64,000 nucleotides of DNA from assembly GCF_003062295.1 (NCBI RefSeq), contig NZ_PYCN01000001.1:702001-766000 (forward strand), written 5' to 3'. The notes below the pieces were generated by a model that saw only the letters and a program-made list of their open reading frames with translations, was not told the origin of the DNA and did no database searches. This stretch comes from Bradyrhizobium algeriense (GTDB lineage Bacteria; Pseudomonadota; Alphaproteobacteria; Rhizobiales; Xanthobacteraceae). Of the stretch, positions 16,774-26,205 are shown piece by piece (the stretch's first letter is position 1; each line of letters starts with the position of its first letter). The position numbers and the translations under genes are program-made.

Positions 16774-19056
16774 TTACGCCTTCATATTCGCCTTCACCGC
16801 TTCTGCCGTGATCGGCAACGAGCGGATGCGCGCGCCGCAGGCGTTGAAGATGGCGTTGCCGAGCGCGGGCGCGATCACCGTCACCGCCGGCTCGCCGACG
16901 CCGGTCGGCTTGTCGCCGTTGGCGATGACGTTGACGGCCACTTCCGGCGTCTGGCTCATCCGCAAGGGGGTGTAGGTATCGAAGTTGGTCTGCTCGATAC
17001 CGCCATCCTTCAGCGTCGCCTTCTCATACATGGCGAGCGAAAGGCCCCACAATGCCGCGCCCTCGACCTGGGCACGGATGTTGTCGGGATGCACCTGCAT
17101 GCCGACGTCGGTAGCCACGGTCAACTTCTTGACCTTGACCTCGCCGGACGGCGACACGGCGACGTGGGCCACGCACGCGGTCCAGCTTGCGGTTGCCCGC
17201 TCCTGCGACGAGACGCAGGCGACACCCATGCCCTCGCCTTTCGGCAATTTGGTGGTGCCGTAGCCGGCCATGCCCATCGCTGCCAGCAACGTGTTGCGCA
17301 GCCGCTGCGCGCCGCCGTCGTTCTTGCCTTTGCCGTCGAGCAGCGCGATGCGGTATTGTGCCGGATCCTGGCCGGCCGCATGGGCGAGTTCGTCGATCAT
17401 GCTTTCGACCGCCCAGAAGGTCCAGCCCGGCGCCACCGAGCGCAACTGGCCCGACGGGGTGGCGTTATGCGCCATCTCGTTCTTAATCGCGCGGACATTG
17501 TGATTGGGCACGGAATAGAAGAAGTCCGCCCCATTCACGGTGAACGAGTCCAGCGGCCCCTTCTTGTCGACCGAAGGCGTCAGGAAATCGGGGATTCCCC
17601 AGCGCGCGGTCGGCCAGGCACTGACCACGTCGTGGTTGAGCGCGATCAGCTTGCCGTCACCATCCACGCCCGCCTTCACCTTCTGGAAGGTCAGCGGACG
17701 CGAATAGTCCATGGTCATGTCGTTTTCGCGGCTGTAGATGACCTTGACCGGCTTGCCGACGGCCTTCGCCGCCTGCACCGCGGGCACCATCATGTCGGCG
17801 TCGAGCCTTCGGCCGAAGCCACCGCCCAGCCACATCTGGTGCATGACGACGAACTTGGGATCGATCCCGGCCGCACCGGCCGCGATCCCGCCGGAGCGCG
17901 TCGCGAACTGGTTGCCGGAATAGATGTGCAGGATGTCGCCCTTGAACTCGGCCGTGGCGTTCATCGGCTCCAGCGGCGCATGGATGTTGATGCTGGTGGT
18001 GTACTCCGCCTCCATCACCTTCGCCGCCGTCCCGAAGGCCGCCGCCGTGTCGCCGTCCTTGACGAAGAACTGCCCGGAATCGTCGAGCGCCTGCAGCCGC
18101 TTCGCCTCGTCGATCAACGACTGGCTCGACAGCTTGGCGTTCGGGCCGTTGTCATAGGTGATCTTCAGCGCGTCCGCGGCCTTCCTCGCATTGGCATAGG
18201 TATTGGCTACCGCCACCACCCAGCCGGAAGTGCTGCCGGTCTTGTCGTCGAGCGTGATCGCCTTGATGAAGCCCGGCACCTTTTTGGCGGCGGCGTCATC
18301 GACCGATTTCACCGTAGCGCCGAAGCGCACCGGCGGCGTGACCACCTTGCCGTAGACCATGCCCGGCAGCATGACGTCGATGCCGTACTTCGCCGCGCCG
18401 TTGACCTTCGGGGGGATATCGAGCTGCGGAACCGAGACGCCGACCATCGTGTACTGGTCGGGCGTCTTGAGCTTGATCGCCTTGAGCTCATCCGGCGTGA
18501 AGGTCTTGGTGATCTTGCCGCTCTTGACGATCTCGGCAAAGCTCATCGACTTCTTCGACTTCGGATGCGAGACGGCGGAGCCGCGCACGACCAGTTCGCC
18601 GGCCGGAACGCCCATCGAGGCAGCGGCGGCTTCCGTCAGCGCCATGCGCCCCGCGGCGCCCGCGCGGCTCATCGCGTCGAAATTCATCATCGTGCTCCAG
18701 CTGCCGCCGGTAATCTGCGCGCCGAGCACGGGGTCGTTGAACTTCGGATCGTTGGAGGCGAGTTGAACCCGCATGTCCTTCCAGGACGCGCCGAGTTCCT
18801 CGGCCACGATCTGCGCCATCGTCGAGGCGATGTGCTGGCCCATGTCGGCCTTGCCGCAGGTGACGGTCACGAGGCCGTCGGGCGCGATCGAGTACCACAC
18901 GCTGGGCTCGAAAGCGGAGGGCGCGGCCAGCGCCTGATCGATGCCGGGTACGCCGGCATAGCCGAGCACGAGGCCGGTGGCCGCGGAGCCGACCAGGAAC
19001 GAGCGGCGGCTGAGATCGGGGGACGCGCTGTCGGTGATTTTCACGTGCGTATTCAT
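16774..19056 (-). CDS. Molybdopterin-binding subunit of a Tat-exported aldehyde/isoquinoline-type oxidoreductase
   Basis: A 760-residue xanthine-oxidase-family large subunit of the single-chain IorB type (isoquinoline 1-oxidoreductase beta). A Tat signal with the twin arginines at 17-18 ([15 protein letters not shown]) points to folded export. Cofactor-domain features include [12 protein letters not shown] and the near-C-terminal [17 protein letters not shown] with the catalytic glutamate. ATG 19056 is preceded by GAGGG and overlaps the small-subunit stop by 4 nt (ATGA). With only a 2Fe-2S partner and no FAD subunit, electrons probably go to a periplasmic cytochrome. The substrate is likely an aldehyde or N-heterocycle. 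Confidence 0.92.
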   Translation of the reverse strand: MNTHVKITDSASPDLSRRSFLVGSAATGLVLGYAGVPGIDQALAAPSAFEPSVWYSIAPDGLVTVTCGKADMGQHIASTMAQIVAEELGASWKDMRVQLASNDPKFNDPVLGAQITGGSWSTMMNFDAMSRAGAAGRMALTEAAAASMGVPAGELVVRGSAVSHPKSKKSMSFAEIVKSGKITKTFTPDELKAIKLKTPDQYTMVGVSVPQLDIPPKVNGAAKYGIDVMLPGMVYGKVVTPPVRFGATVKSVDDAAAKKVPGFIKAITLDDKTGSTSGWVVAVANTYANARKAADALKITYDNGPNAKLSSQSLIDEAKRLQALDDSGQFFVKDGDTAAAFGTAAKVMEAEYTTSINIHAPLEPMNATAEFKGDILHIYSGNQFATRSGGIAAGAAGIDPKFVVMHQMWLGGGFGRRLDADMMVPAVQAAKAVGKPVKVIYSRENDMTMDYSRPLTFQKVKAGVDGDGKLIALNHDVVSAWPTARWGIPDFLTPSVDKKGPLDSFTVNGADFFYSVPNHNVRAIKNEMAHNATPSGQLRSVAPGWTFWAVESMIDELAHAAGQDPAQYRIALLDGKGKNDGGAQRLRNTLLAAMGMAGYGTTKLPKGEGMGVACVSSQERATASWTACVAHVAVSPSGEVKVKKLTVATDVGMQVHPDNIRAQVEGAALWGLSLAMYEKATLKDGGIEQTNFDTYTPLRMSQTPEVAVNVIANGDKPTGVGEPAVTVIAPALGNAIFNACGARIRSLPITAEAVKANMKA

Positions 19057-19544
19057 GTTGCCCTCCGCTCGGTGCCGGCATTGGAGGCGGTACGCATTTC
19101 GGATGCGGCGCGCATGATCGCCTTCTGAATGCGCGAATAGGTCATGCAACGGCACAGATTGCCGTCCATATGCGCGACCACTTCATCCTTGGTCGGATTG
19201 GGATTCCTGGAGAGAAGCGATGCCGCCTGCATGATCTGGCCGGACTGGCAGTAGCCGCATTGCGGGACCTGCTCGAGGATCCAGGCCTTCTGCAAGGGAT
19301 GATCGCCCCTGGCGGACAGACCTTCGATGGTGGTGATCTTCTTGCCGAGCGCATCGCTGACCGACGTCTGGCAGGAGCGAACGGCCTCGCCGTTGACGTG
19401 AACCGTGCAGGCGCCACAGAGACCCGCGCCGCAGCCGAATTTCGTACCGGTCATCTGCAATTGCTCGCGGATGACCCAGAGCAGCGGCGTATCATTGGAC
19501 GCCTCGACGGACATATTCCGTCCGTTGATATTGAGATTAGGCAT
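19053..19544 (-). CDS. 2Fe-2S small subunit of the molybdenum hydroxylase (IorA-type)
   Basis: A 163-residue subunit carrying two [2Fe-2S] clusters. The plant-ferredoxin-type cluster uses Cys38, Cys43, Cys46 and Cys58 ([14 protein letters not shown]). The second, all-alpha domain uses Cys96, Cys99, Cys131 and Cys133 (QCGYCQSGQ and NLCRCMTY). It relays electrons from the molybdenum centre of the downstream 760-residue subunit. It lacks a signal peptide and is presumably co-exported with the Tat-tagged partner. First gene of a two-gene operon; the stop overlaps the next start by 4 nt. Confidence 0.94.
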   Translation of the reverse strand: MPNLNINGRNMSVEASNDTPLLWVIREQLQMTGTKFGCGAGLCGACTVHVNGEAVRSCQTSVSDALGKKITTIEGLSARGDHPLQKAWILEQVPQCGYCQSGQIMQAASLLSRNPNPTKDEVVAHMDGNLCRCMTYSRIQKAIMRAASEMRTASNAGTERRAT

Positions 19545-19849
19545 GTTCGCTCCCCTTCCGGTGTATGAAGCCGCTTACGGCGGCAATTCACTTTCTTGGG
19601 TATTGGCCGGCATTCACCGGGTCTATATGCCGGGTAGCGGGAGCATGATCCGGAACCGATTTAGAGGCAATGCAATTTGGAATGAATATAGGAATCGGGG
19701 TTGTGCGCTGCGGCAAGGTTCGTCACGGGTCAATCGAGCGCGCGAGCAGCAGGTGCATCTTCCGTTTCCGCATTTCCCAACGGCGAACCTGTCGCGCTAG
19801 GATAAGGCGAGAGTGGAATTTGGCGTCGTTTGCTTCGGGAAAAACAGGA
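19545..19849. other. Divergent intergenic region
   Basis: A 305-nt gap between the minus-strand 2Fe-2S subunit and the plus-strand alpha/beta hydrolase, so it should contain two promoters. A GAGCATGATCCGGAA segment at about 19643 resembles part of a repeat seen in many Rhizobiales genomes (from memory). An in-frame extension of the hydrolase to 19670 exists but shows no protein character. Nothing else was recognised. Confidence 0.5.
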
Positions 19850-20653
19850 ATGCCGACAATCAATCGCGACGGAGTCCGCATCTATTACGAGGTTCACGGC
19901 TCCGGCCCACCGCTCTTGCTGACCCACGGCTATTCGTCGACCAGTGGGATGTGGCAGGGCCAGATCGCGGCCTTGTCGAAACATCACAAGCTCGTGTTGT
20001 GGGACATGCGGGGTCATGGCCAGTCCGGTTACCCCGAGGATACCGCCGCCTACAGCGAAGCACTGACAGTCGCCGACATGGCGGCGCTGCTCGACGCTGT
20101 CGGCGCCGGGCAGGCGATCGTCGGCGGGCTTTCGCTTGGCGGCTACATGTCGCTGGCGTTCTACCGCGCCCATCCGAAGCGCGTCCGTGCGCTCCTGATC
20201 ATCGACACCGGCCCCGGCTTCAAGAAGGACGAGGCCCGCGATGCCTGGAACAAGCGCGCGCATGACACCGGCGACCGCTTCGAGCGCGAAGGGCTGGAGG
20301 TTCTGAAATCGGCCAGCCGGGAGCGCTCCAGCGTCACCCACAGGGACGCGTCGGGACTGGCGCGCGCCGCGCGCGGCATGCTGACCCAGCGCGATGCGCG
20401 CGTGATCGAATCCCTGCCCGATATCAAGGTGCCGTCGCTGATCGTGGTCGGCGCTGACGACACGCCGTTCCTCGCCGCCTCCGACTATATGGCGGCCAGG
20501 ATTCCCGGCGCGCAGAAGGTGGTGATCCCGGCCGCCGGCCACGCCGTCAACATCGACCAGCCGCAGGCCTTCATCGACGCCGTGCTGCCGTTTCTCGACG
20601 GCCTCGATGCCAAGACAACGGAAGAAACGGCAACTACAAAGGCCGCGTCATGA
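19850..20653 (+). CDS. Alpha/beta-fold hydrolase
   Basis: A 267-residue cytosolic alpha/beta hydrolase. The oxyanion-hole block is LLLTHGYSSTSGMW, the nucleophile is Ser95 in GGLSLGGYM, the acid is the Asp of VVGADDTPF at about 204, and the base is the His of PAAGHAVNID. The sequence resembles 3-oxoadipate enol-lactonase and haloperoxidase-type hydrolases, but the substrate is not clear. ATG 19850 begins the conserved part, and a longer frame from 19670 is not conserved. The stop overlaps the start of the small secreted protein gene (ATGA). Confidence 0.88.
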   Translation: MPTINRDGVRIYYEVHGSGPPLLLTHGYSSTSGMWQGQIAALSKHHKLVLWDMRGHGQSGYPEDTAAYSEALTVADMAALLDAVGAGQAIVGGLSLGGYMSLAFYRAHPKRVRALLIIDTGPGFKKDEARDAWNKRAHDTGDRFEREGLEVLKSASRERSSVTHRDASGLARAARGMLTQRDARVIESLPDIKVPSLIVVGADDTPFLAASDYMAARIPGAQKVVIPAAGHAVNIDQPQAFIDAVLPFLDGLDAKTTEETATTKAAS

Positions 20654-20994
20654 AGACGGCCGCTGTAGCCCTCGCTTTGATCGCAGGCAGCTTCACGCAG
20701 GCTGCCGCGCAAAAACTGCCGCCGATCGGCGGCCCCTACCCGCCGCCATTCACCGATACGCTGTCGAACAACACGCCCCTGGCGTTCGGCATGGACGCCG
20801 GCGAAGCCGCGCGCGCGCTCGGCACCCCCCTCAACTACGTCCGGGGCCGGCCGGGCGAGGAAATCTTCCTCGCGTTTCGCAACGTCGGCGGCAGCGGACT
20901 GTTCTACAAGAAGGACCGGCTCTTTCTGCAATTCCGTAAAGGCAGGCTGGCCGGCTGGAAGGGCGACTGGGGTCACAACTGGATGTGGCAATAG
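20650..20994 (+). CDS. Small secreted protein of unknown function
   Basis: A 114-residue protein with a signal peptide (MKTAAVALALIAGSFTQAAA-QKL) and a mature domain of about 93 residues. The segment MDAGEAARALGTPLNYVRG followed by EEIFLAFR and LFLQFRKGRLAGWKGDW resembles the small BamE/SmpA-like fold (a helix pair followed by a beta-meander), which is only a guess. The start overlaps the preceding hydrolase stop by 4 nt, so translation is coupled. It ends 63 nt before the dienelactone hydrolase. No family was recognised. Confidence 0.75.
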   Translation: MKTAAVALALIAGSFTQAAAQKLPPIGGPYPPPFTDTLSNNTPLAFGMDAGEAARALGTPLNYVRGRPGEEIFLAFRNVGGSGLFYKKDRLFLQFRKGRLAGWKGDWGHNWMWQ

Positions 20995-21057
20995 CCGCGC
21001 GGCGCCGCACATTCACGCAACCGACTTCGTGCAACCCAAAATAAGAAGGGATGACCC

Positions 21058-21729
21058 GTGGGACAGGATATCAAACTGACGGCTTCGGACCGCTTCAAAC
21101 TCGGAGGCTATCGCGCCGATCCCACAGGCAAGCCGAAGGCGGCCATCGTGGTGATCCAGGAAATCTTTGGCGTCAACCACCACATCCGCTCGGTGTGCGA
21201 CCGGCTGGCCGCCGAAGGCTATGTCGCGATCGCGCCATCGATCTTCGATCGCACCCAGCCGGACTTCCAGTGCGGCTATTCGCCTGACGAGATCGCGACC
21301 GCGCGAAAGTTCATCGCCAATCCCGACTGGGCCGCGATGCTGCGCGATACAGAGGCCGCGATCGATGCCGTGAAGGATGTCGGCCCGGTCGGCATCATCG
21401 GCTTCTGCCTCGGCGGCAGCATCGCCTATGCGGCGGCGACCAAGCTGTCGGGCCTATCGGCCGCCGTCGGCTACTACGGCGGCGCCGTCGTTCGTTTCGC
21501 CGACGACAAGCCGCAAGTGCCGACGCAACTGCATTTCGGCGAAAAGGATGCGGGCATTCCGCTGACCGATGTCGAAACCATCAAGGCCAAGCGGCCCGAT
21601 GTCGAAGTCCACGTCTATCCCGGCGCACAGCACGGCTTTCACTGCGATGAGCGCGCAAGCTACGACAAGGCCAGCGCCGACATCGCATGGCCGCGCAGCC
21701 TGGCGTTTTTCGCGAAGAATTTGAAGTGA
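21058..21729 (+). CDS. Dienelactone hydrolase family protein
   Basis: A 223-residue alpha/beta hydrolase of the dienelactone hydrolase (carboxymethylenebutenolidase) family. The catalytic triad is visible: Cys117 in GIIGFCLGGS, Asp in FGEKDAGIP at about 164, and His in AQHGFHCDE. Glu36 in IQEIFGVN is the residue that activates the cysteine in this family. Start is GTG 21058 after AAGGGATG. It forms a likely three-gene operon with the alpha/beta hydrolase and small secreted protein; the neighbours do not point to a complete aromatic-degradation pathway. Confidence 0.9.
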   Translation: MGQDIKLTASDRFKLGGYRADPTGKPKAAIVVIQEIFGVNHHIRSVCDRLAAEGYVAIAPSIFDRTQPDFQCGYSPDEIATARKFIANPDWAAMLRDTEAAIDAVKDVGPVGIIGFCLGGSIAYAAATKLSGLSAAVGYYGGAVVRFADDKPQVPTQLHFGEKDAGIPLTDVETIKAKRPDVEVHVYPGAQHGFHCDERASYDKASADIAWPRSLAFFAKNLK

Positions 21730-21740
21730 CGCCCGGAGGG

Positions 21741-21823
21741 CGTCATTCCGGGGCGCGCGTCTTCGCGCGAACCCGGAATCTCGAGATTCCGGGTTCGATG
21801 CTCTCGCATCGCCCCGGAATGAC
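21741..21823. repeat. Dispersed palindromic repeat, family A, copy 3
   Basis: CGTCATTCCGGGG to CCCCGGAATGACG, left hairpin CGCGCG-TCTT-CGCGCG, then the CTCGAG-centred palindrome and a right hairpin. It sits between two convergent genes, where it could serve as a bidirectional terminator. Confidence 0.85.
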
Positions 21824-21840
21824 GGACCGCAACTAACGCC

Positions 21841-22845
21841 TCACTCGCCCTTGACGCCGGTTGCCTTCACGACATCGGCCCACTTCTCGTAATCGCGGCG
21901 CAGGACTTTCTCGAACGTTTCCGCCGATCCGCCCACCGGCACGAGGCTGAGCGTCTCGATCCCGGCGACACCCTCGGGCGAGGCGATGATGCGGGCGAGT
22001 TCGTCCGAAAGCTTCTTCACGATCTCCTTGGGCGTCCCGGCGGGCACGAACACGCCAAGCCAGCCTTCGATCTCAAACCCGGGGTAACCGAGTTCGGCCA
22101 TCGTCGGCACGTCGGGCAACGCCTTCCTGCGCTTCTCGCCGCCAACCGCCAACGGCCTGAGCTTGCCTGCCTGGATTTGCGCGCTGGCCGTGGTCAGGTC
22201 CTGGAACGCCGAGGTAATCGTGTTGGCGAGCAAGTCGTTCGTGAGAGGCGCCGAGCCGCGATAGGGGACATGGGTCATGTCGATATTGGCGGTCTTCTTG
22301 AGCAATTCGCCGTAGAGGTGGGACGTCGTGGCGTTGCCGAAGGTGCCGTAAGGCTTGCCGGGGTTCGCCTTGGCATAATCGATCAGCTCCTTGACGGACT
22401 TGATCGGCTGCTGCTCGGGGACCACCAGAACGATCGTCGACAGCGCGATCTGGGTGACCGGCGCGAGATCCTTGAAGACATCATAGGGAAGTTTCGTAAC
22501 AAGGCTCGGCGCCTGAATGATCTGCGTGATGCCGATCAGCACAGTGTGGCCATCGGGCTGCGCCTTGGCGACGTTGTCGTTGCCGACCACGCCGCCGCCG
22601 CCCGACTTGTTCTCCACGACGACGGCTTGCTTCCACGACTCCGATAGTTTGTTGGCAAGCAACCGGGCCAACACGTCGGTGGCGCCGCCCGCGGGATAGG
22701 GCACGACGAAGGTGATCCGTCGGCTCGGATAGGTATCCGCCGAGGCCGGATAGGAAGAGGCGCACAAGGCCGTCACGGCGATGGAGGCGAGCAACGCTAC
22801 CGCGGTCGCCGCCCGCACCACGCTGACCGGCAAATGATAGTTCAT
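21841..22845 (-). CDS. Tripartite tricarboxylate transporter (TctC/Bug) substrate-binding protein
   Basis: A 334-residue periplasmic receptor. The signal region runs to about residue 38 (ALCASSYPASA-DTY), then come YPSRRITFVVPYPAGGATD and HVPYRGSAPLTNDLLANTI, both Bug-family signatures. ATG 22845 is favoured over the in-frame ATG 22851 because GGAG would touch the latter. It is the second orphan Bug receptor in the window, and again no TctAB genes are close. It shares general layout, but not close sequence identity, with the one at 9626-10603, so a different ligand is likely. Confidence 0.88.
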   Translation of the reverse strand: MNYHLPVSVVRAATAVALLASIAVTALCASSYPASADTYPSRRITFVVPYPAGGATDVLARLLANKLSESWKQAVVVENKSGGGGVVGNDNVAKAQPDGHTVLIGITQIIQAPSLVTKLPYDVFKDLAPVTQIALSTIVLVVPEQQPIKSVKELIDYAKANPGKPYGTFGNATTSHLYGELLKKTANIDMTHVPYRGSAPLTNDLLANTITSAFQDLTTASAQIQAGKLRPLAVGGEKRRKALPDVPTMAELGYPGFEIEGWLGVFVPAGTPKEIVKKLSDELARIIASPEGVAGIETLSLVPVGGSAETFEKVLRRDYEKWADVVKATGVKGE

Positions 22846-23182
22846 GGTCATACTCCGGATTGCAGGCACTCAACCGACAAAACCGGCGCGCCTAGATTTG
22901 ACGACGTTCTTCTACATCGCTGCAGTGCAACTTGGAATAAGGTTTCGAATGCAGTCAGCGGATAGCGCTAATTTATCGCAACCAAAGCGGTTCGACGCCG
23001 ATGCACGGGCTCAGTCAAGGCTTCCAGACACGTGCGAAGCCGCACGTCCGCCACTGCAAGTTAGATGCAGAACCGCTGTGCGAAATGGATGATGAATTTT
23101 CTTGGTCAAATGCGCGACATTTGCCTGACGCAGCTGCTCAAGAAAACAGCCGGCCGAGATGACAGGTCGATGAAGAGGCGCC
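22846..23182. other. Intergenic region without recognised features
   Basis: A 337-nt gap between the Bug receptor and the polysaccharide-export gene, both on the minus strand. It should carry the Bug-receptor promoter. No repeat, hairpin with T-run, or convincing reading frame was seen. Confidence 0.45.
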
Positions 23183-23935
23183 CTAGAACCAGCGCTCGCT
23201 GACGAGCACGGTGTCGCCGGGACCGATCGGACTACCGGGCGGAACGACGAAGCGCGCCGTTCCCGACGCATCGGTGTGAGTGACGGTGACGCTATCGCGG
23301 CGGGCGCGCGGCGAAAAGCCGCCGGCGATCGCCACCGCGCTCTCGACCGTCATGTTCGGTACGTACGGATATTGCCCGGGTGCTGCGACCTCGCCGAGAA
23401 TGAAGAACGGCCGGTACGCCTCGATCTCCACCGCGACCGATGGGTCCCTGATGAAGCCGCCGCGCAGCTTCGCCGATATCTGCGCCGCCAGTCCGGCCGT
23501 GGTGCGGCCGCGCGCCGGCACCGAACCGATCAGCGGCATCGTGATCGAGCCGCCGGCGTCGATCGCGTAGGTGTTGGTCAGGCCTTCCTGGCCATAGACA
23601 ACGACGCGCAGCCTGTCGCCGGCATCGAGATGATAGGCCGCGTCGTATCGCACCGGTACCGGTTCGACATAGGCGACGGGCGCGGCAACGATAACGGGCG
23701 GTGGTGCTGCGCGCGGCGCCGCGGCGAAGGCAGCGCGAAGTGCGCCGACGGCGCCACCGCCGGAATCGGCCACGACCGCCTGCGGCGGTGGGCTGTTAGG
23801 CTGGCCATAGGCCATTGAATCGAGATCGCCTTGCGGCCCGACCGCGACCGGCCCGGTCGTGCGCATGCAGCCCGACAGAGCGAGCGCCGTGGTGATCGCA
23901 GTGATCGGTAGTCGAAACGCGCGCACAAGCCGCAC
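23183..23935 (-). CDS. Polysaccharide export lipoprotein (Wza/ExoF-type, SLBB)
   Basis: A 250-residue outer-membrane-type export protein. The N-terminus is a lipoprotein signal with lipobox LALSGC. The poly-export domain runs from about residue 95 (HLDAGDRLRVVVYGQEGL) and an SLBB-like segment follows (YRPFFILGEVAAPGQYPYV). Start is GTG 23935 after AGAGGGA; the longer frame to 24124 runs over the msrA end and is rejected. Such proteins form or line the exit channel for capsule or exopolysaccharide. It is solitary here, with no glycosyltransferase or Wzc-like gene nearby. Confidence 0.87.
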   Translation of the reverse strand: MRLVRAFRLPITAITTALALSGCMRTTGPVAVGPQGDLDSMAYGQPNSPPPQAVVADSGGGAVGALRAAFAAAPRAAPPPVIVAAPVAYVEPVPVRYDAAYHLDAGDRLRVVVYGQEGLTNTYAIDAGGSITMPLIGSVPARGRTTAGLAAQISAKLRGGFIRDPSVAVEIEAYRPFFILGEVAAPGQYPYVPNMTVESAVAIAGGFSPRARRDSVTVTHTDASGTARFVVPPGSPIGPGDTVLVSERWF

Positions 23936-24028
23936 CGGAGCCCATCCCTCTAAGCGAGACAGCTTTAGTCTTGCACCGGGTATGGTTAACAAACGGTGTT
24001 TTGCGCGCGACACGGGAGATCGAGACTC

Positions 24029-24054
24029 CCTCGCCCCGCTCTTGCGGGGAGAGG
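24029..24054. repeat. GC-rich hairpin between msrA and the export gene
   Basis: Stem of 10 pairs in 11 positions (CCTCGCCCCGC with GCGGGGAGAGG), loop TCTT, no T-run on either side. It is similar in type to the hairpins at 56843 and about 25280, all rich in CTCCCC/GGGGAG. Confidence 0.6.
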
Positions 24055-24066
24055 TTAAGAAGCAAG

Positions 24067-24723
24067 TCAGGCGCTCACGCCGACGCCGATCGGGCACGAC
24101 ACGCCGGTGCCGCCCAATCCGCAATAGCCCGCCGGGTTCTTGGCGAGATATTGCTGATGATAGTCTTCGGCGAAATAGAATTCGCCCGATGGCGCGACCT
24201 CGGTGGTGATGGCGCCGAGCCCCTTCGCCGCCAGCGCCTTCTGATACATCGCCTTCGACGCGTCGGCGGCCTGGCGCTGCGCATCGCCAAAGGTGTAGAT
24301 CGCCGAGCGATACTGGGTGCCGACATCGTTGCCCTGGCGCATGCCCTGCGTCGGGTTGTGATTTTCCCAGAACGTCTTCAGGAGCTGCTCGTAGGAGATC
24401 TTCTTCGGATCAAACACGACCAGCACCACTTCGGTATGACCGGTGCGTCCCGAACAAACCTCTTCATAGCTCGGATTGGGCGTATGCCCGCCGGCATAAC
24501 CGACGGCGGTCGCATGGATGCCGTCACCGAGCTCCCAGAACTTGCGCTCTGCGCCCCAGAAACAGCCGAGGCCAAACACCGCCTGCTCGAGGCCGGCTGG
24601 ATAGGGCGGCTGCAGCTTGCGTCCGTTGACGAAATGCGTGGTGGCGGTCGGGATCGGGGTGGCGCGGCCCGGCAGCGCTTCGGCTGCGCTCGGCAACGCG
24701 GTGGTCTTGCGCATGAACAACAT
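24067..24723 (-). CDS. msrA: Peptide-methionine (S)-S-oxide reductase MsrA
   Basis: A 218-residue MsrA that reduces methionine-S-sulfoxide in proteins with thioredoxin as donor. The catalytic motif GCFWGAER (nucleophilic cysteine in LGCFWG) lies near residue 53, with the family blocks [20 protein letters not shown] and TQYRSAIYT. The C-terminal [13 protein letters not shown] supplies resolving cysteines. A 45-residue N-terminal extension precedes the catalytic domain, as in long-form MsrA. GGAGG precedes ATG 24723. The gene stands between the export lipoprotein gene and a small membrane protein gene. Confidence 0.96.
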   Translation of the reverse strand: MLFMRKTTALPSAAEALPGRATPIPTATTHFVNGRKLQPPYPAGLEQAVFGLGCFWGAERKFWELGDGIHATAVGYAGGHTPNPSYEEVCSGRTGHTEVVLVVFDPKKISYEQLLKTFWENHNPTQGMRQGNDVGTQYRSAIYTFGDAQRQAADASKAMYQKALAAKGLGAITTEVAPSGEFYFAEDYHQQYLAKNPAGYCGLGGTGVSCPIGVGVSA

Positions 24724-24863
24724 GGAGTACCTCCAGGCAGGACATCGGCGGACGCAACAACGGCGTCGGCCGGCTGGCCCTCTATAGCTGGCCCTCTATA
24801 TATGTCTTCTACGCCGGTTGCCGCAGCCCTGTTACGCCGGCCCCGAGGGCGGGCGGGGCCGGG

Positions 24864-25181
24864 TCAGTCCCGCGAATAGCCGATCAACGGCTTGCGGGGC
24901 CGGAACAGGATCATGAGCAGAATGCCGACCACGCCCAGCACGGCAAAAACCGGCTGATCCAGCAGGACCTTGAGGACGCTGTTCCAGAGCCAGGGCGCGT
25001 TGCCCTCGACCCAGGTCCGGAATGCCAGCTGGCTGGACTGATGGACATCGTTCCAGAACTGGCCAAACCGGGTGAACCGGAGGGTCTGGTCGGCGACGAA
25101 ACGGGCGCCGTCATAGACCATGAAGATGAATCCGCCGGCCAGGAGCAGCAGGCCGATTAGCCGGAAAAAACCGCGGATCAT
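24864..25181 (-). CDS. Small two-helix inner-membrane protein, unknown function
   Basis: A 105-residue protein with two predicted membrane helices: residues about 5-24 (FFRLIGLLLLAGGFIFMVYD) and about 77-95 (PVFAVLGVVGILLMILF). A 50-residue soluble loop lies between them and the short tail ends in PRKPLIGYSRD. No domain was recognised. The high quality of the helices and the position between msrA and rpsT support a real gene. It starts at ATG 25181 and is divergent from rpsT. Confidence 0.75.
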   Translation of the reverse strand: MIRGFFRLIGLLLLAGGFIFMVYDGARFVADQTLRFTRFGQFWNDVHQSSQLAFRTWVEGNAPWLWNSVLKVLLDQPVFAVLGVVGILLMILFRPRKPLIGYSRD

Positions 25182-25554
25182 GCGTCACCTTGATATCTGT
25201 CGCCCCCAAAGGCAGTCAGCCAATACCGGGGGCACCCCGGAAATTCAACCTCGTCAGCACCTTACCCGCTATTTCCGGCTCCCTTCCCGGCCTTTCGGGG
25301 AGGGCAGAAAGCGTTGACGGTGCCGGACTCGCCCTCTATAAGACCCCCAATGGCGGCGGGCGCAATCCCGCCGCCGCTGTTCTTTGAGCAGCGCCGACCT
25401 CGGGAGCACTTTGGCTTCCGTCCATGGCACCCTCAAGAACGGCTTACGTCAGAACACCCTGGAAAACACCACCAGCGTCCATCACGCAATTTGAACGGCC
25501 GGCGCGCTCGAGCCCGACCACCCGAGCGATGACAGCCGAAGGATAGTTGAGAAC
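25182..25554. other. Intergenic region upstream of rpsT
   Basis: A 373-nt gap between the divergent small membrane protein and rpsT. It holds a GC-rich hairpin at about 25280-25303, the rpsT promoter at 25314-25342, and an untranslated leader of about 205 nt before the rpsT start. S20 genes are often autoregulated through their leader, but no specific structure could be assigned here. Confidence 0.6.
25314..25342 (+). promoter_or_regulatory. Sigma-70-type promoter of rpsT
   Basis: TTGACG at 25314-25319 and TATAAG at 25337-25342 are separated by 17 nt. It is the best promoter match seen in the window and lies upstream of a highly expressed ribosomal protein gene. Confidence 0.72.
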
Positions 25555-25821
25555 ATGGCCAATACCACTTCCGCCAAAAAGGCGACCCGCAAGATTGCCC
25601 GCCGCACCATCGTCAACAAGTCGCGCCGCACGCAGATGCGTGGCGCGGTCCGCACCGTCGAGGAAGCGATCAAGAGCGGCGATCGCGAGGCGGCGCTCAA
25701 GGCGATGAAGCACGCGGAACCGGAACTCATGCAAGCTGCACAGCGCAACATCATTCACAAGAACAATGCGAGCCGGAAGGTGTCGCGCCTGACGCACGCG
25801 ATCGCCAAGCTCGCGAAGTAA
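25555..25821 (+). CDS. rpsT: 30S ribosomal protein S20
   Basis: An 88-residue, strongly basic protein of standard S20 length. It opens with [19 protein letters not shown] and contains the [18 protein letters not shown] helix and the closing [18 protein letters not shown]20 binds 16S rRNA early in 30S assembly. GAAGGA lies upstream of ATG 25555. The gene is monocistronic, with a clear promoter about 205 nt upstream and a terminator 24 nt downstream. Its place before dnaA, across a long gap, is typical of Bradyrhizobiaceae origins. Confidence 0.98.
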   Translation: MANTTSAKKATRKIARRTIVNKSRRTQMRGAVRTVEEAIKSGDREAALKAMKHAEPELMQAAQRNIIHKNNASRKVSRLTHAIAKLAK

Positions 25822-25845
25822 ACTGACAGAAATAGATATTCGTCA

Positions 25846-25876
25846 AAAGCCCGGCCTCGCCGGGCTTTTTCTTTTT
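25846..25876 (+). terminator. Rho-independent terminator of rpsT
   Basis: AAAGCCCGGC-CTC-GCCGGGCTTT forms a 10-bp stem with a 3-nt loop, followed by TTTCTTTTT. Confidence 0.93.
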
Positions 25877-26196
25877 CGGACATCCCGGGGCGTGCGAGCG
25901 CGAACCCGAAAATCCATTTCGCCACGCACATGCATCCTGTTGCATTTTGGGCTCACGCTGAAAGCGTGCACTGTGACAATTCAATTGTCCCGTTGCTGAA
26001 CACCGCCTTACGTGTCACATTTCCAGCGCCCGTAATTTTACGAGGTGCATTTTATTGCACCGGCGTTGTTGTGCGCACTTGCGAGAAGCGTGAGCGCAAC
26101 CGCTGACCAATCCGACGCCAGGTTCTTCCGCCCGCATCCTTGCCGCGCGGGGTTACCCTGAAAAACAATTCCGAAAAACGACGTCTCGCTAATCAC

Positions 26197-26205
26197 TTAT
26201 CCACA
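26197..26205 (+). promoter_or_regulatory. DnaA box
   Basis: Exact match to the consensus TTATCCACA, about 940 nt upstream of dnaA and next to AT-rich DNA. Confidence 0.85.

Noticed and set aside
16696..19128. 810-codon open frame opposite to the molybdenum hydroxylase
   Set aside because: Antisense shadow of a gene with clear cofactor motifs and a Tat signal; composition is Arg/His-rich and without family character.
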